In this document: piece after piece, positions 39,547 to 52,299 of the stretch
Layout of the letters: the number at the start of each line of letters is the position of its first letter
How positions within the stretch are numbered: the first letter of the stretch is position 1
Made by a program: the position numbers and the translations under genes
Notes under the pieces: generated by a model
The model's database searches: none
Told to the model about the DNA's origin: nothing
Seen by the model: only the letters and a program-made list of their open reading frames with translations
NCBI GenBank assembly: GCA_038380795.1
Contig: CM076259.1
Span: forward strand, 64,933,938 to 64,997,937
Source of the DNA: Pyrocephalus nanus
Lineage: Eukaryota; Chordata; Aves; Passeriformes; Tyrannidae
Direction: 5' to 3'
DNA length: 64,000 bases

Positions 39547-42500
39547 CTTAAGAACTGTTAAATTACAGTACTAGGGAGTTGTCTTGCCTCACTTGCTATC
39601 TGACCTTAGTTAAACTCATATTAACAATGAAATAAACCCCGATGCCTGAACGTACAACCACAACTCAATGACTGTTGTCACCACCTATCAGTATGTCAAT
39701 AATACTTTCCTTAATTTGAATATGGAGTGGCGTTGCAATATTTCAATATACTTCAGGATGAGCTATTGTAAATGCAACTGGATAGCAAAGGTTTTATTTA
39801 TCCGTCTTTACCCCCTCACCCCACCAAGCTTTAACTGTGAAATTTTGTAACTTAGATAATAAACATAACTAATAACATGATCACTGAAGCTCTTCACCAT
39901 AAAAGATCATTACAAAATCTGCATAAGGCATACACTTCACATAAATGAAATGGTTGCTCCATCTGCAGTATAATCAGGATTCTCAGTAAGTTAAAGAGTC
40001 CATACAGAGTCAGTACATGTCACTGAGATTACTTAAGTGCCTATAATTAGGTTTGAATAATGTTTTGCTGTGCCAGGACTAATGACCCTTGCAGTGGGAA
40101 GCACAGAACTGCATCTGTGAGAAGCTAAATACCTCCTACCATTTGCAAACATTCTGCCTCTCCCAGGCTTGGAAATGTAACATATGTTAGGGTCCTTTAT
40201 ATTGCTACCATTATGACTGGGTTACAGACACATCAATCACTTTACTCATTTATGTTCTTCGGGTCAAGGAAATTTTACTTATGGCCATTCTCCTGCTCAG
40301 TGCATCAAAGTAATTTGAAGATTTTCCAAGTTTATGTTTAGCAATTCATCTTGAAATATGATGAAATGAAAATGTAGAACAAGTTCTATCATTTCAACTC
40401 TCAAACTGCAGTTTCAAGATGCAAAATGATCACTGGGGTTTAAGTGAAGTTTCCTGAGAGGTGAAGCACTGACAGATTAAATAGTTATATCTATGAGGTA
40501 TCTCAAGTTTCTCTTGGAAGCAATCAGGCTTCAATCAAATGGCATAATAATGAGATGAAGAAACTGGTACCATATCTTGGAATGTAATACTCTCAATTTC
40601 TAAGCATTATCTATACATTGTAACAGAACCCTGGTCCTTACTGGGGGAGACAAAACAAGTTACATTTGTATTCAAACCCACACCAAAGATGAATAATTTT
40701 TTTTATAATTTCCTCTGCTTTAAAACCAAACTGTAATTACCTTTTTAAGGAAAAATAAGACTTACTTTTCCTCTCTCAGTATTTACCAAAGTAGAAAAGC
40801 TGCTGTTAGGAGAAGGGCTAATGGTACATTAAGGCCACAGAGTCCTTTAATCAAGCAAGGTCTACTACAAACTTTCACCAATAAACACATAGTGGTTCAA
40901 AATAGAGTTTATTTTAAAACATCATATACTCTAAAAATAGTTATATCTCAACGAGGTGACCACAACAATTTCGAGTTAGACTTTACTGTTTTCTAGAGAC
41001 AAGTAAGTCCATACAGTATGACTCTAATTTCAGACAAGTATGCCAAGCTAATAAATTGCAGACTTTAGAGCTTAGCTTGCTTATATATGAAACACCTTTT
41101 AACTAGAAGAATAAAGACCTATCACTAAAAATGCTTGCCAGAAAAAAATAACTTGCTTTAGCTGATATGTTTCATTTTTCTGCCTTTTTTAAAACAAAAA
41201 AAAAGATGTCACACATGCAATTCACTCTAATGTCATGTAACTGGCAACAAATTAGAAAATTAAACTTATCAGACATATGGAGCTGCAGACTGAAAGTTTT
41301 CAGAAACTGACAAGCTGGTAACAACCCAGATTGTAATTAAGAAGTATAGAAGTCTTGAATCAAGAGACACGGATATTTGCCTTGCCATTTAAATTAGCAG
41401 ATTCATTAAAAATAATAAAAAAGAAAAAATTAAAAATCACATAATAAAACACTGGCAGGGCAATTTCATACCTCAGAAATGAAGCACCACATTAAATCTG
41501 ATGTGCCTAAAAAAAAACCAATGAAAATTTACATTTTTTGTCTTATTATTACCCTGTTCCTCCTAATATTTTCATTTAAAACGTTACCTAATTTCCATTC
41601 CTAAAAACTACAGGGAATGCAAACATAGAAATCTCAAAATTTTATTGTTCACTAACTTTTAATGAAGTCTACCTTCCTCTTCTCTTCCACCAAACTAATA
41701 ATTTTCTATATGGCAAGTGTATTTTCTAAAGATTTTTCAAACATTTTCTGATTTTCATTCACTGCTATCCTTATCTTCCTCTCTTAGATTCTGAATTTCA
41801 AAATAATAATTGGATATTTGATACTGAATCTAAATATCCCAGTAAATACCATGGATATTATAATTTGTTTATGGAAAGGGACATATAACTGTACAGTGAA
41901 TGATTTTTACTTCCATTAGATACTTTCTTCATGCTGAGCAGTAACTACATTTTGAAAAAGTTTGTCACATTTGAATTAGTTCTCGTCATACCTCTGACAA
42001 CTATGAAAATAAAAATTTTCTATTCATTGCTTCCGTATTTTTCATGATTGAAGGAAATAGAAGCTATTCAATACAACAGAAAACAAGTGTTGGAAACTAT
42101 GTATTTCCTGAAATCAACAGGACTCTTCAATTCAGTGGTCTGCTCTTTAGAAGCTATTTCTTCTTCAATATAAAGAAATTTCCAAGCTCAAATGTCTTGC
42201 CCTTGTAACAAGTTATGTGAAAGTACAAAGCAAGTTGACTATATATATGTATGTATATAATTTCTTTTCTCTGTTTAATGAACAACAGTGTAATTTAGAA
42301 CTTATATCAAGTTGTACAGTAGGCAAGGAAATTTCTTTTGAAAAATGAAAATGAAAGCATTTATGGAGATTCAATGAAGCAAACCATTTCCATGAAAATG
42401 TATTGATTTTCATTAAAATGCTATTGTGAAGACAACTGTGAATGACTTTCTACTTAAGAGTAATTGGTGGAGAAAAGCTGTAAGACATTTGCCAGGTACA

Positions 42501-45500
42501 ATGCAGTAAAAGACCTATAGTTTTATTACTTCTTTTTTAATGAATCAATGAATATTTATTTTCACCTATGTAATTAACTATGAAGCAAAATTATTCAAAG
42601 ATGAGATTTAACTTGTCATATATTAAAATTATTACACATTTGATTGCATAAGCTACACCTACAAATCTATTTTTGCAAGATTATTTGGAAAACTTTGTTT
42701 TGTTCTCCATTTCCCACCAGTATAGAACTATTGTTTCTTTGAGTATTTTTTATCTCAAAAAACGTTATGGTACAGCACTTGTATTTCTGGTCAGGCCTAT
42801 CTGTATAGAAATATATTATGATTAGTTGAATAAAGAGTATTATTTTTGGTTTTGACAGTTCTTGGCTATAATGTTGAAGCGACATACAATGGGATCAAAA
42901 GGAATTTCTTATGCTTAATGTAGATATATTAGTAAATGCAAAAAGCAAGATGAAAAGTGTATAATTTCAGCCATTACCCTCATTTTTCTTTACTTTGGGG
43001 ATCCTTATATCTACTTATCCATTTTGCTTTGTTATTTGTACTATATTATAAGAGTTATGATGATTAGCATTCTAGAACTGGCAATTCAGACAGTCAGTTA
43101 TAAATCCCTATTAAATGAGCTGATATATTATTAAACTACTTTGGCAATTCAGTGCTAAATATCCTGAAAGTAACTCAGTCTTTCTAATGATTTGGAAAAC
43201 TGCGTTCATAATCACAGTATTATTTTACTGTTCAAAAACCATTAGAGTTCTCTCAAATGCTGTCAGATCTTCCCCTCCATTCAAGTTTTCTCCTGCTAAG
43301 TGCTTTTCATACATCAGAGATGTTAATTTCCTAACAATTCCACAATTAATATGATTCATAATTTAAGTAAATATTTAAGACAGTAAGCTAAGGAAAATTC
43401 AATTCACTTGTTTCATGTTTCCCATTTTCAAAGACAAAAATTATTTTCTCTTTTGAAAGCTGAAACCCTGAAACTTTGGAAGCTGCATTCATGAATATGT
43501 GCTTGCATATCAGAAACTTCTTAAGCTATTTATTTTTTACAGCTTTCAAAGAATGGTAAATTTTTACAATCAAACAATTCCAGTATGCCAGTTAAGGGAG
43601 TACTATTACTTCCTCTTCACAACAAGCTTCTGCAATGACACTTTAGAAGAGGATTCACAGAACGAGAATTTGAGAAACGTCACTTGCAACTCTTAAAGGA
43701 AGCACCCTGAAAAGCTTTAAAGAAAGGGCCTTGACATTCTTTTGAAAGAACAAGAACTTTTTAAAAAAGAAATGTGATTTTTCCATCCTGTTTTTAAAGA
43801 GGGTTTCCCCTCAAATCTTTTGCATAAGACAGGAGGAGTTTGTTAACAAACTCCCTCTTGCCCTGCTTAATGTTTGCTCTCATCCCAGTCCATACTAATT
43901 TCCTGGAGCCTGAAGTAAAAAGTAATGCTTTCTGTCACCTCAGAGACGATGCATCTGTTGTTTGCCTGTGCTCATCACTTTCCTATCCTTTCTTCACACC
44001 TGAAGTCTGTGCTGTTCCTCTATCACCCTCCCCAGGATATCTTCTCTGCACTGTTGAAGTTTCTCCTCGCTATGCAACCCTGTAGAAGAATTAACCCGTT
44101 TTCTCTTATGCAGATTCCTCCTGATTGAGAGTGCTGTACTCAAAACAGGCAGTAAGGCACTCTTCCCCCACTCCCAACTGGTCTTCCACACCCTCTAAGA
44201 CAAAACAATAAGTCAAACAGATGTGAGCTGACTCATACTTAAATGAAGTAACATGATGCCTATGAAAATATCATGCACTATAAAGCTTATCTGTTAGGGT
44301 TATGTTTTCACTGGGTCAGAAAAAAATATTGTAATTTCACTGCCTAATATCTTAGAAATGGGCATAGATCTTTGTGGACCTTGTGATACATCAGATATGT
44401 ATTAGTCTCAAGTCTTCAAATACTATACTATAATGAGTAATTTCATCATTCAAAAATACTTCAGAAAGTTTTAAAGTATAATAAGATTTCTTTAAAATCA
44501 ATGTTTTTGTCTATTTTTTATATTGGTCACTATACTGCTTTTCACTCAAAAAAAATAAAACTGAAAATATGAAAGTAATCTATAAATATAAAAAAATTAT
44601 AAAAATATTCAATTCTTTTAAAACATATCTGTTCTATTCTAATGCAATCTCATTCTAAACTAGATCAGAATAATGCTGCTCTGACAGCTTATATCTCTCC
44701 ACAGACAGATGAAGGTTAAACTGCCTAGCTTGGATCTGGAAAACTACAATTTAAATGCCTAAATACAGAGAAACCACAGAACTAGCTCAAGAAGTGTAAG
44801 ATGGGTATAACTACCTGAACTGTAGTGGTAAGAAAAACACAGTTAAATCTGTGAAATACAACATGTTATTAGCTATTATAAAGAACAAAAAGAATAAGGG
44901 CATAACTGCTGAACAAGAGAAGCATATTCAATGAAATGTGCTCTATTACTTCAAAATTAATTTCAGTATAGACCTTAAGGGACCATTATTTCTCAGAAAC
45001 AATAAATAATCTACTCTTTATTCAAGTTTTATTTCATGATCCAGACATTTTTAATTTTGTCAAAATATGACGAATCAAGTGGCTACCAGTATGATTTAAT
45101 TTCAAAATAAGTAGCATATTTTGCTTCACTGATTCTGAATAATTTTTAATATTAATACAATACCTGTTCTGTCAGATAAAACTAGAAAAAAATTTAACTA
45201 TTGTCAGATAAAATTCCTTATTTCTAGAATTCTTTGTCTTAATCTACTTCATAGATGACTAAAGGGAGGGATAATCCTTGATTAAGAAAACCCCATGACC
45301 CAATAAAACTTTCCTTGATATTGTTCCCATGCACTGCAATGACAATTACAAAGCTTCCCTAAAGCTAAACTAAAAGGATTAAAAAGTATTCTAATGATTT
45401 ACATTTACACTTACTATTCTTACCTGTATATGAACATGTATCTAAATAAGACATATACTGTTCTTACCCAGTAGACAGTGCATCCATCACAGAAGATTAA

Positions 45501-45684
45501 TTCTCATAACTTCACTAAAGTTCATAGGAATCACCATTTCTATGACTTCAAAAGGCCCATTTAAGAATAAAGTTCCATGGAAGTACAGAATAATTTCAAC
45601 CCAAACCCAAACAAGGTATTTTTACTTATAGAGGATATATAGGATTCACATGATTATAATTTAGATATTCCAAAACTGTCTTAC

Positions 45685-45881
45685 CATGGTGTAGTTGTGA
45701 GCCACCTTCATAAGCTCTGTGCATCCTTGTGCATCAGCAAATGCTCGTATTCCCAAACAGTTGGATGGGTGCAAAAGCTTCATTAGAAAATGGCAGCAAA
45801 CCTCTACTACTTGAGGAAGCTGAAGGAGGCAGGCAGCTGCTAGAAGATTTTCAATGGTGTCTTCTTTCAATTCCAGGCAGC
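45685..45881 (-). CDS. KLHL1: KLHL1 internal exon, BTB end to BACK start
   Basis: This 197 nt minus-strand exon has acceptor TTTTTTTTAG before 45881 and donor ATG|GTAAGA after 45685. The first two bases (GC) complete the Gly codon begun in the exon at 61899-62035, and 65 full codons follow, ending on a complete Met codon (a phase 0 intron follows). Reading starts [20 protein letters not shown], the last BTB helices, and passes through [20 protein letters not shown] into [20 protein letters not shown], the start of the BACK domain. In kelch-like proteins the junction of BTB and BACK forms the '3-box' groove that grips Cullin-3. The match to vertebrate KLHL1 is nearly residue for residue from memory; the Thr in GCTELM and the Asn in HNYTM look like lineage differences. 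Codon phase on both sides fits the other two exons, which supports the gene model. Confidence 0.96.
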
Positions 45882-46325
45882 CTAAAAAAAAGGGTTGGAA
45901 GCACATGCAAACTTATTTACTTGGTATTTACAAAACATGCAATATCAAAAGATATTTTTAAAAATAATCATATCTCTATATAAATAAAGCTACAGAAAAA
46001 GTGAAGAAAAGAAGGATTAGTCTCCCTGACTGAACACCTCAGGGACCTGAACATTACAGTATTAGAAACATATCTTTTTAAATTACTCTTAATTCAACTA
46101 TATAATAGGCATACAAAGAGACACTGTACAGTGTGGAATGAGAAGATTTCAGAAAATCAACCAGGGTGTGGATTTTTTTTCTTGTGTTTCTTTTTCTTTT
46201 TTTTTTCCACTGAAGTTGGTGATAAAACTTGTATTATGTTCAGTGGCACAAAGCAAACCTCAAAATCATTTTCTTCCCTGAAAAGAACGAAATAACTTCC
46301 TAGTACAGTATGAAATAAACCCATA

Positions 46326-46490
46326 AATCACAGAATCTGCTGATTTTGAAGGGACCCCCAAGGATCATCATCATCACCCTTAGCCCTGCATGGGACCATC
46401 CCCAGGATTCCCACCATGTGCCCAAGAGTATCACTCAAATGCCTCTTGAACTCTGTCAGGCTTGGTGCTGTGACCACATATCTTCAAATA
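46326..46490 (-). mobile_element. CR1 LINE 3' fragment
   Basis: The reversed tail (AATCACAGAATCTGCTGATT) is followed by TGAAGGGACCCCCAAGGATC and CTCTTGAACTCTGTCAGGCT and TGGTGCTGTGACCAC, typical of the CR1 3' region read in reverse. About 165 bp. Confidence 0.78.
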
Positions 46491-49400
46491 AGGCTTACAA
46501 TATTCCAACTTGCTGTTGCTTATTTTTAATGTGACTCTGGGGTTAATTTTATCTGAGAAATATATGAGAGGCTTCTCATAGCATATTGTTCTTCTAAAAT
46601 AATTTATATTAGTGAAAAGTACATATATGCATGCCTAACACTTATGTTCCACTAAATCAAACTTATATAGTACTTAATTCTGTAATGTCTCAAGTCAGTA
46701 TCTTTACCTTGCAGACTGATGCACTCTTCAACAAATAAAAGGTGAAATAGAATAAAATAAACTTTAAAAAAATATTTTTATTGAGAAATATGTAAATCTT
46801 GTTATAATGCTCCCTCCCAACCAAAATTTTTTTTCATTAGTATCTCATAAATCTTTTGCATTAATAATGTAAGAAACCATAAATTAAAGATTACAAGGAT
46901 GTCTTGTGGAACTGGAAAAAAAGTATAGGAAAATAAAAAAGTACAAATATAATTTAAATTGTAAAAGACACTTCTGATTTTATTTTTCTATACTTGGAAA
47001 AATCATCTCAAACTATAAGAGGATTAAGTGTATATTGCTCTTTCTCTTCAAAGTGATATAGTTCCACACTTAGATAAACTCCCTTTTTTCTCCACACAAA
47101 CTTTGTATGTGTTGTCACATAAAAAAACAAAACCACCCAACACCTACAAATCTTAACAGTTCTATTGCATGGCACTAAGGAGTTCTAAAGCTGTCAACTT
47201 CACAACAGTATGCCATTGAAAAGATGCTTTATATTGCAATACCAAACCAAAAATACAGTAACATTAACACTACAATCTGGTCTCTTCTACTTTCACTATA
47301 TCTGGAGCTTTTAATACATTACAGAAAGTGAAGTTATACTTTACTAGATGCAGTTATAATACATCCTTTTGCAATCCTTTGCATTGGATCAAGTGCACAG
47401 CCTAATTTCAGTGGTTTTCCTCTGCTTATTTTTATGCTTCTATTAATGTCACATGAATTTCTCTTCATGTTACCTGACAATTTCTCAGAATTACTGTCCA
47501 CCACGTCTTTATGTAATGTGGTCAGAAAGCACACTCAGCAGCAGATTCTTGGGTGACCTCAAATCAATTAATCAATGACACTCCCACATTTGCTACATGC
47601 TTTCAGGTAATGACTAGCTCAATATACAATCTATTGTCTTGAAGCTGGTCTCACTGTGTAGAGTGGAATATATCAGAGGATAGTTGTTTTCAGGTTAAAA
47701 ATTACCCCTGTACCAGAGGGAAGAAAATTAAAAATGTGCAAAACACCCGTGAAAAGCAGATGGACTGAGAAATGGAAACAAAATTTTTAAAAAAGGGAGT
47801 CCTCAGTCTCTTTTTCTTATTTATTTTTCAACAATGAGCTCAAAAAAGTCTCTGGCCCTATAAAACCGATCCAGATATCACTTGCAAAGTGATGTAAATA
47901 TTGAAAGAATGACCATCATTTTGAGGAAAGGTAACAGTATAGTTACCATAGTTTGGCTTTTTATCACTGAATGTAGCTATCCTTAGGAGAAGAGTCCAAA
48001 GACATCAGTGTATTTGTTTTCAAATTGAAGATACTTTCTGCTAACTTTAAGGTAGACCAGTCCTGGTAGGGTACTAGTTGGGAAATAGAAGGATCAAAGT
48101 TAGTTTAAGTCAATAAAAATCATTATCTGTTCTATAAATTACATTTCTTTATGCAACTAGCATGGCTATTTTAAAGAAGATCCTTCACATTTTTATGAAA
48201 GTGTGAACACAATTTTTTCTTACACATTAATAGAGGATGTAAATACACAATGACTTCTGGCGTATCTGGGTATATGAATATATTATAGCTTGACTTATTT
48301 TTAAATTAATGCAGAAATACTAATTTACTACTTATTATTTACTATGATAAGAGCTAGAAAAGTACACTCAGCATGAGTTAAAGGGTTTATTTTTTTTCAT
48401 TTTTTAGGCTTCAATTATAGATAAGTTTTTAATCCATCTAAATATTTTCCAAGTCTTTTATCTGCTTTTTTAAACATCAAGACACCTTCATAAATTTGTC
48501 GACAAGGGTTGTATTCACTTTTTCAGAAGGGTGCTATGACATTTTTATGCAAATTGCTCTGGGATGGTCAGAATTTGTAAAAAGAATGCTGTTAGAGGGC
48601 TCTATATATACAATCTTCAGACAGCTTCATATTGGCAATTAGAAGATCCAAGTATCTATTTAAAAATGTTTAATAGGATATTCAAGGGGGCATTAATATT
48701 ATTGCTTCTTCAATTCAACTCTCCCTTATATTTATATGCAATAAGTAGCTTGCACAAGTGCTTCAGTCTGAGAAAAACAACCAGAGCTTTAAATCTTCTT
48801 TTATATTAAATTAATTAAGATTTAAAAAATAGGAGGGGGAAAAATCAAAAGAACTTTTGTGTATTCTAATTGTTATTCTAAATTACAGCTCTATTTGTGA
48901 CAAATTTTATGTGCATTCCTTATGCAGAAATTAAAATGCCTGTCTTTAGCATGCATTCTCATAGTGAATGCATAAATTTTATTACCTCATTACCAATGTG
49001 AAGCAGAGATAATATACAAAAATTCCCTGATATTCTTATTCTTTTGCTAAAACTTTTCCCAAGTTCAGGGACAGTTTTGGTATTTTTCTTTTAATTTTTA
49101 CTTTGCTTTTATTCTATCTTCTACAAAATTGACTACACTTTAGAACCCTTTTTTATTTCTAGGAAATCACTGCATATCAGACCACCCTTGGATGATGTTA
49201 ATAATGTCAGTGTTTTGCAGCTATTGACCAATAGATGGGACCAGTGGTGGGACCACTCTGTAGGTATTGCTCATTTGCTCTGTGCAGAAGCAACAAATTT
49301 TCATCCAGATTTGTAACACATCATAATATCATTTTACCTCATGTGCATAGTAATTTTTTTTCTCTTTAGTAATTACACACATCTACTCATAGCAAGACTC

Positions 49401-50535
49401 TTCAACATTCTTAAGATAGCTGTGAGTAAGGGTGTAACAGTGAAGTCATTAGAAGTGTCAAGGAATTAGAAACAAATTCTTTGTAATCAGATATTTAAAA
49501 TTTTACCGTTCTATCTCATGTGTCTTGATCAATTGTGTTGCAGTTCTGAAGTGCTGCTGAATGGAACTATTTCCATAGGCTAACTAGTTGTAGGAATGCA
49601 GCTTCTCTAGTAGGTGTTATTTTTTAAAAAATAAAGGCAGTAAATTGTATCAAGATAATATTTATTCAGATTTTGCATTGTAGATGAATTGTTTACAATT
49701 ATGACTACAAGAAATCGTTTTTTTGAAGAAGCATCAGATTTCAGTGAAGACTTGAAAAAGGCTTATAAAAAAAGGTACTATACTTCCTATTGCTATAATA
49801 GACCTCTGTGTCATTGCTTATCATTAATCTTTCCAAGTCTTAGGTACTTGCCAGGTAGTCCCCTGAGCTAATCACTCCTTTTACAGTCCACCAAGAGAAA
49901 TATGAGGTGTTAAAGCAGTTTTCACCTGCCCTGTTTTAGTCATGTACTTCAGAATGAGATGAATCACTCTCTGAATGGCTATTTCTTGTTTTCAGCTACA
50001 AAAAGAGCACCTTCATTTGACTTACTGATACACTGTTGATATTTATATTTGTTGGTATGAATTCAGGGCATCTGCTCCCCAATCACAGTAGCTGAGTCAT
50101 CAAAATCATCAGGTTTCAGGTGATGAAATGCTCTTTGGTTTGATCCGTTCTCTCTGTTACTGTCAACTCCTGGTAATGACATAGTATGTAAAACCACCTC
50201 TTATGTCCATCCCTGAATATCAGTCAATGAAGAATGCTACAAAAAGTATTTTCCCTTAGCAGAACATCTTTTAGTCTCCAGATGATTTCTAAAGGCAATA
50301 TTAAGGTTTTGATTTTGACCTATACCTTAAAAGATAAATTCTGCATTGTATCATCTTCCATACTTTTCATAAAGGTGAAGTTGTTTTCAGAAAAGAAAAC
50401 AGGATACAATATATTCACTTTGCAGAGGTTTCTCCTGATAAAACTTTTTTTCTTTTCTATTAATTATTTGCTGTGGACCACATTCATCAGTTGCAAGTGA
50501 GGAAGAGAGGCGCACTATGGCTGCTTGTTTCCATT

Positions 50536-50785
50536 TCATTCATAGAATGGTATGAGTTGAAAGGGATCATCTACTTCCAGCCCCCTTGCCATGGGCAGGG
50601 ACACCTTTCACTAGATCAAGTTATTCAGAGCCCCATCCAACCTTGAACACTGCCAGGTATGGGGCAACCTATTCCAGTGCCTCACCAACCTCATAGTAAA
50701 GAATTTCTTCCTATTATCTGATCTAAACCCACTCTCCTTCAGTTTGAAGTGTTTGTCCTGTCACTCCATGCTCAGAAAAGCATTC
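50536..50785 (-). mobile_element. CR1 LINE 3' fragment
   Basis: ATTCATAGAATGGTATGAGT, then GAAAGGGATCATCTACTTCC, GCCATGGGCAGGGACACCTT, GAGCCCCATCCAACCTTGAA, CACTGCCAGGTATGGGGC and GTAAAGAATTTCTTCCTATT give the reversed CR1 3' UTR and ORF2 end in consensus order. About 250 bp. Confidence 0.88.
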
Positions 50786-51336
50786 ACTTGACTCAGATAT
50801 ATAACTTTCAATGATGATTAAATGGTCAATTACATTGCCAGCTGTGTTATTAGTTAGTAGTCTCCTCACTACCAAGCATGACTTCAAAATGATGAAATTT
50901 GTAATGTAAAATGAATTTTAAATCTATATTTAAGCATAATTATGTATAAAAAACTTTCATCAATTATTCCAGAGCCATAAAAATATGCAGGTTGACAAAA
51001 ATTAAAAAGCCTCCATCACAGTAATATGAGAATTATTATAAATTAAATAGAATCACTCTTAAAATACTGTATAATTATTTACACTCTAATCATGTTACAT
51101 CTTTAAGTAAGGGGACTAAACTGGCCTAATCACATAATCATTTGTCAGTACTGCCAAAGTCCACTGTATTTAAATGGCATGCATATTTATAACATTGCAG
51201 AGCAATAAGGAAATGCTATTAACAAATAAAAATCCACCCTGAGCAGGAAACTTCTTGTGAACATCTGGCTAAAGATTAGGAAAGTATATTAGCCAAAAAA
51301 ATCCATGATGTGTTACCTTTTTATCCCCTGGTCTGG

Positions 51337-51390
51337 GGAAAAAAAAACCCACAAAAAAACAAACAACCACAAACCAACAAACTAAAACAC
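51337..51390. repeat. A/C-rich low-complexity tract
   Basis: A9 CCC ACA A7 CAAACAACCACAAACCAAC type sequence, similar in style to 37010-37055 and 56683-56796. Confidence 0.8.
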
Positions 51391-52299
51391 CTCTGTTGTC
51401 TAACTGAAATGTCATGTTTTCAAAGAAAATTTGTCCACTGACTTATATACTACAGCTTTTTAGAGAGAGATGTTAAGATGTTATTTTCTCCTTATGAAGC
51501 AACTGCCATTCACGTGCCTTATCTCACTTTCTATACTTTAACTTAGTCACCTGCAAGATATATGCACAAATAACAGAAGCAAAAACGATAAATCATTTTA
51601 GCTGTGAGTCTAATGTTCATTAAACCTTTTTGACAAATGTGAAGAAAGATATGTTAGCACTCTGAGACTGAAGATATGTTTTTCCACTGTTTATAGAAAA
51701 CTTGTTAAAATATGAGTATTATATTCGGGATTATGTGCTAAATATTACTAGTTTGTACTTGTATAAATGCTCCTTATATTAGTAATATAATAATTCAACT
51801 ATTATACAGTCATCTTATTTGGAAATTTTAAGCTTAATTTTATATATAAATAGAGGAATACAAACTCACAGGTTGGAACGAACAAAGAAAAAAACCCAAG
51901 AGTTATCTCAAAAAATACACAAATCTAAACAGCATTTACTAACTAAATTTCAAACAGCACAAATCTTGCACTCATACACAAAATAGACCGGGAGATGACA
52001 AGTATTCCCAAAAGCTCATTTCATATAGAAGGCTTTAGCTTCTTTTAAGTTTTTTTAGTCAGTGAACTTCAATACTTGTGTTTGCTTCCAGACTATAGGT
52101 CCTGCTCATCATGCAGCACACACTGAAAACTTTTCCAGGAACTGACTTTTGTAAACATAAGCAAACTTCATCTTAAGAAGTAGGGCAAGTTTTATTCCAA
52201 AAGAATTGTACCAAATACCAGGTATATCTTAAAGAAATACAGCCGTTCTATAACACTGAACACAATCAAACCTTGACCTCTGATGAGAAAAAAAACCAA

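Larger units (their letters stand above)
11669..45684 (-). other. KLHL1: KLHL1 intron, about 34.0 kb, phase 0
   Basis: This GT-AG intron lies between the exons at 45685-45881 and 11456-11668. Its recognisable contents are LTR pieces (12260-12690, 18235-18350, 32584-32731, 39104-39546), CR1 pieces (14941-15226, 18643-19550, 37722-38945) and several simple repeats. The long spans 12700-14900, 15230-17600, 19560-32580 and 39550-45680 are AT-rich unique-looking DNA with only short chance frames; I support no gene or RNA in them. Confidence 0.93.
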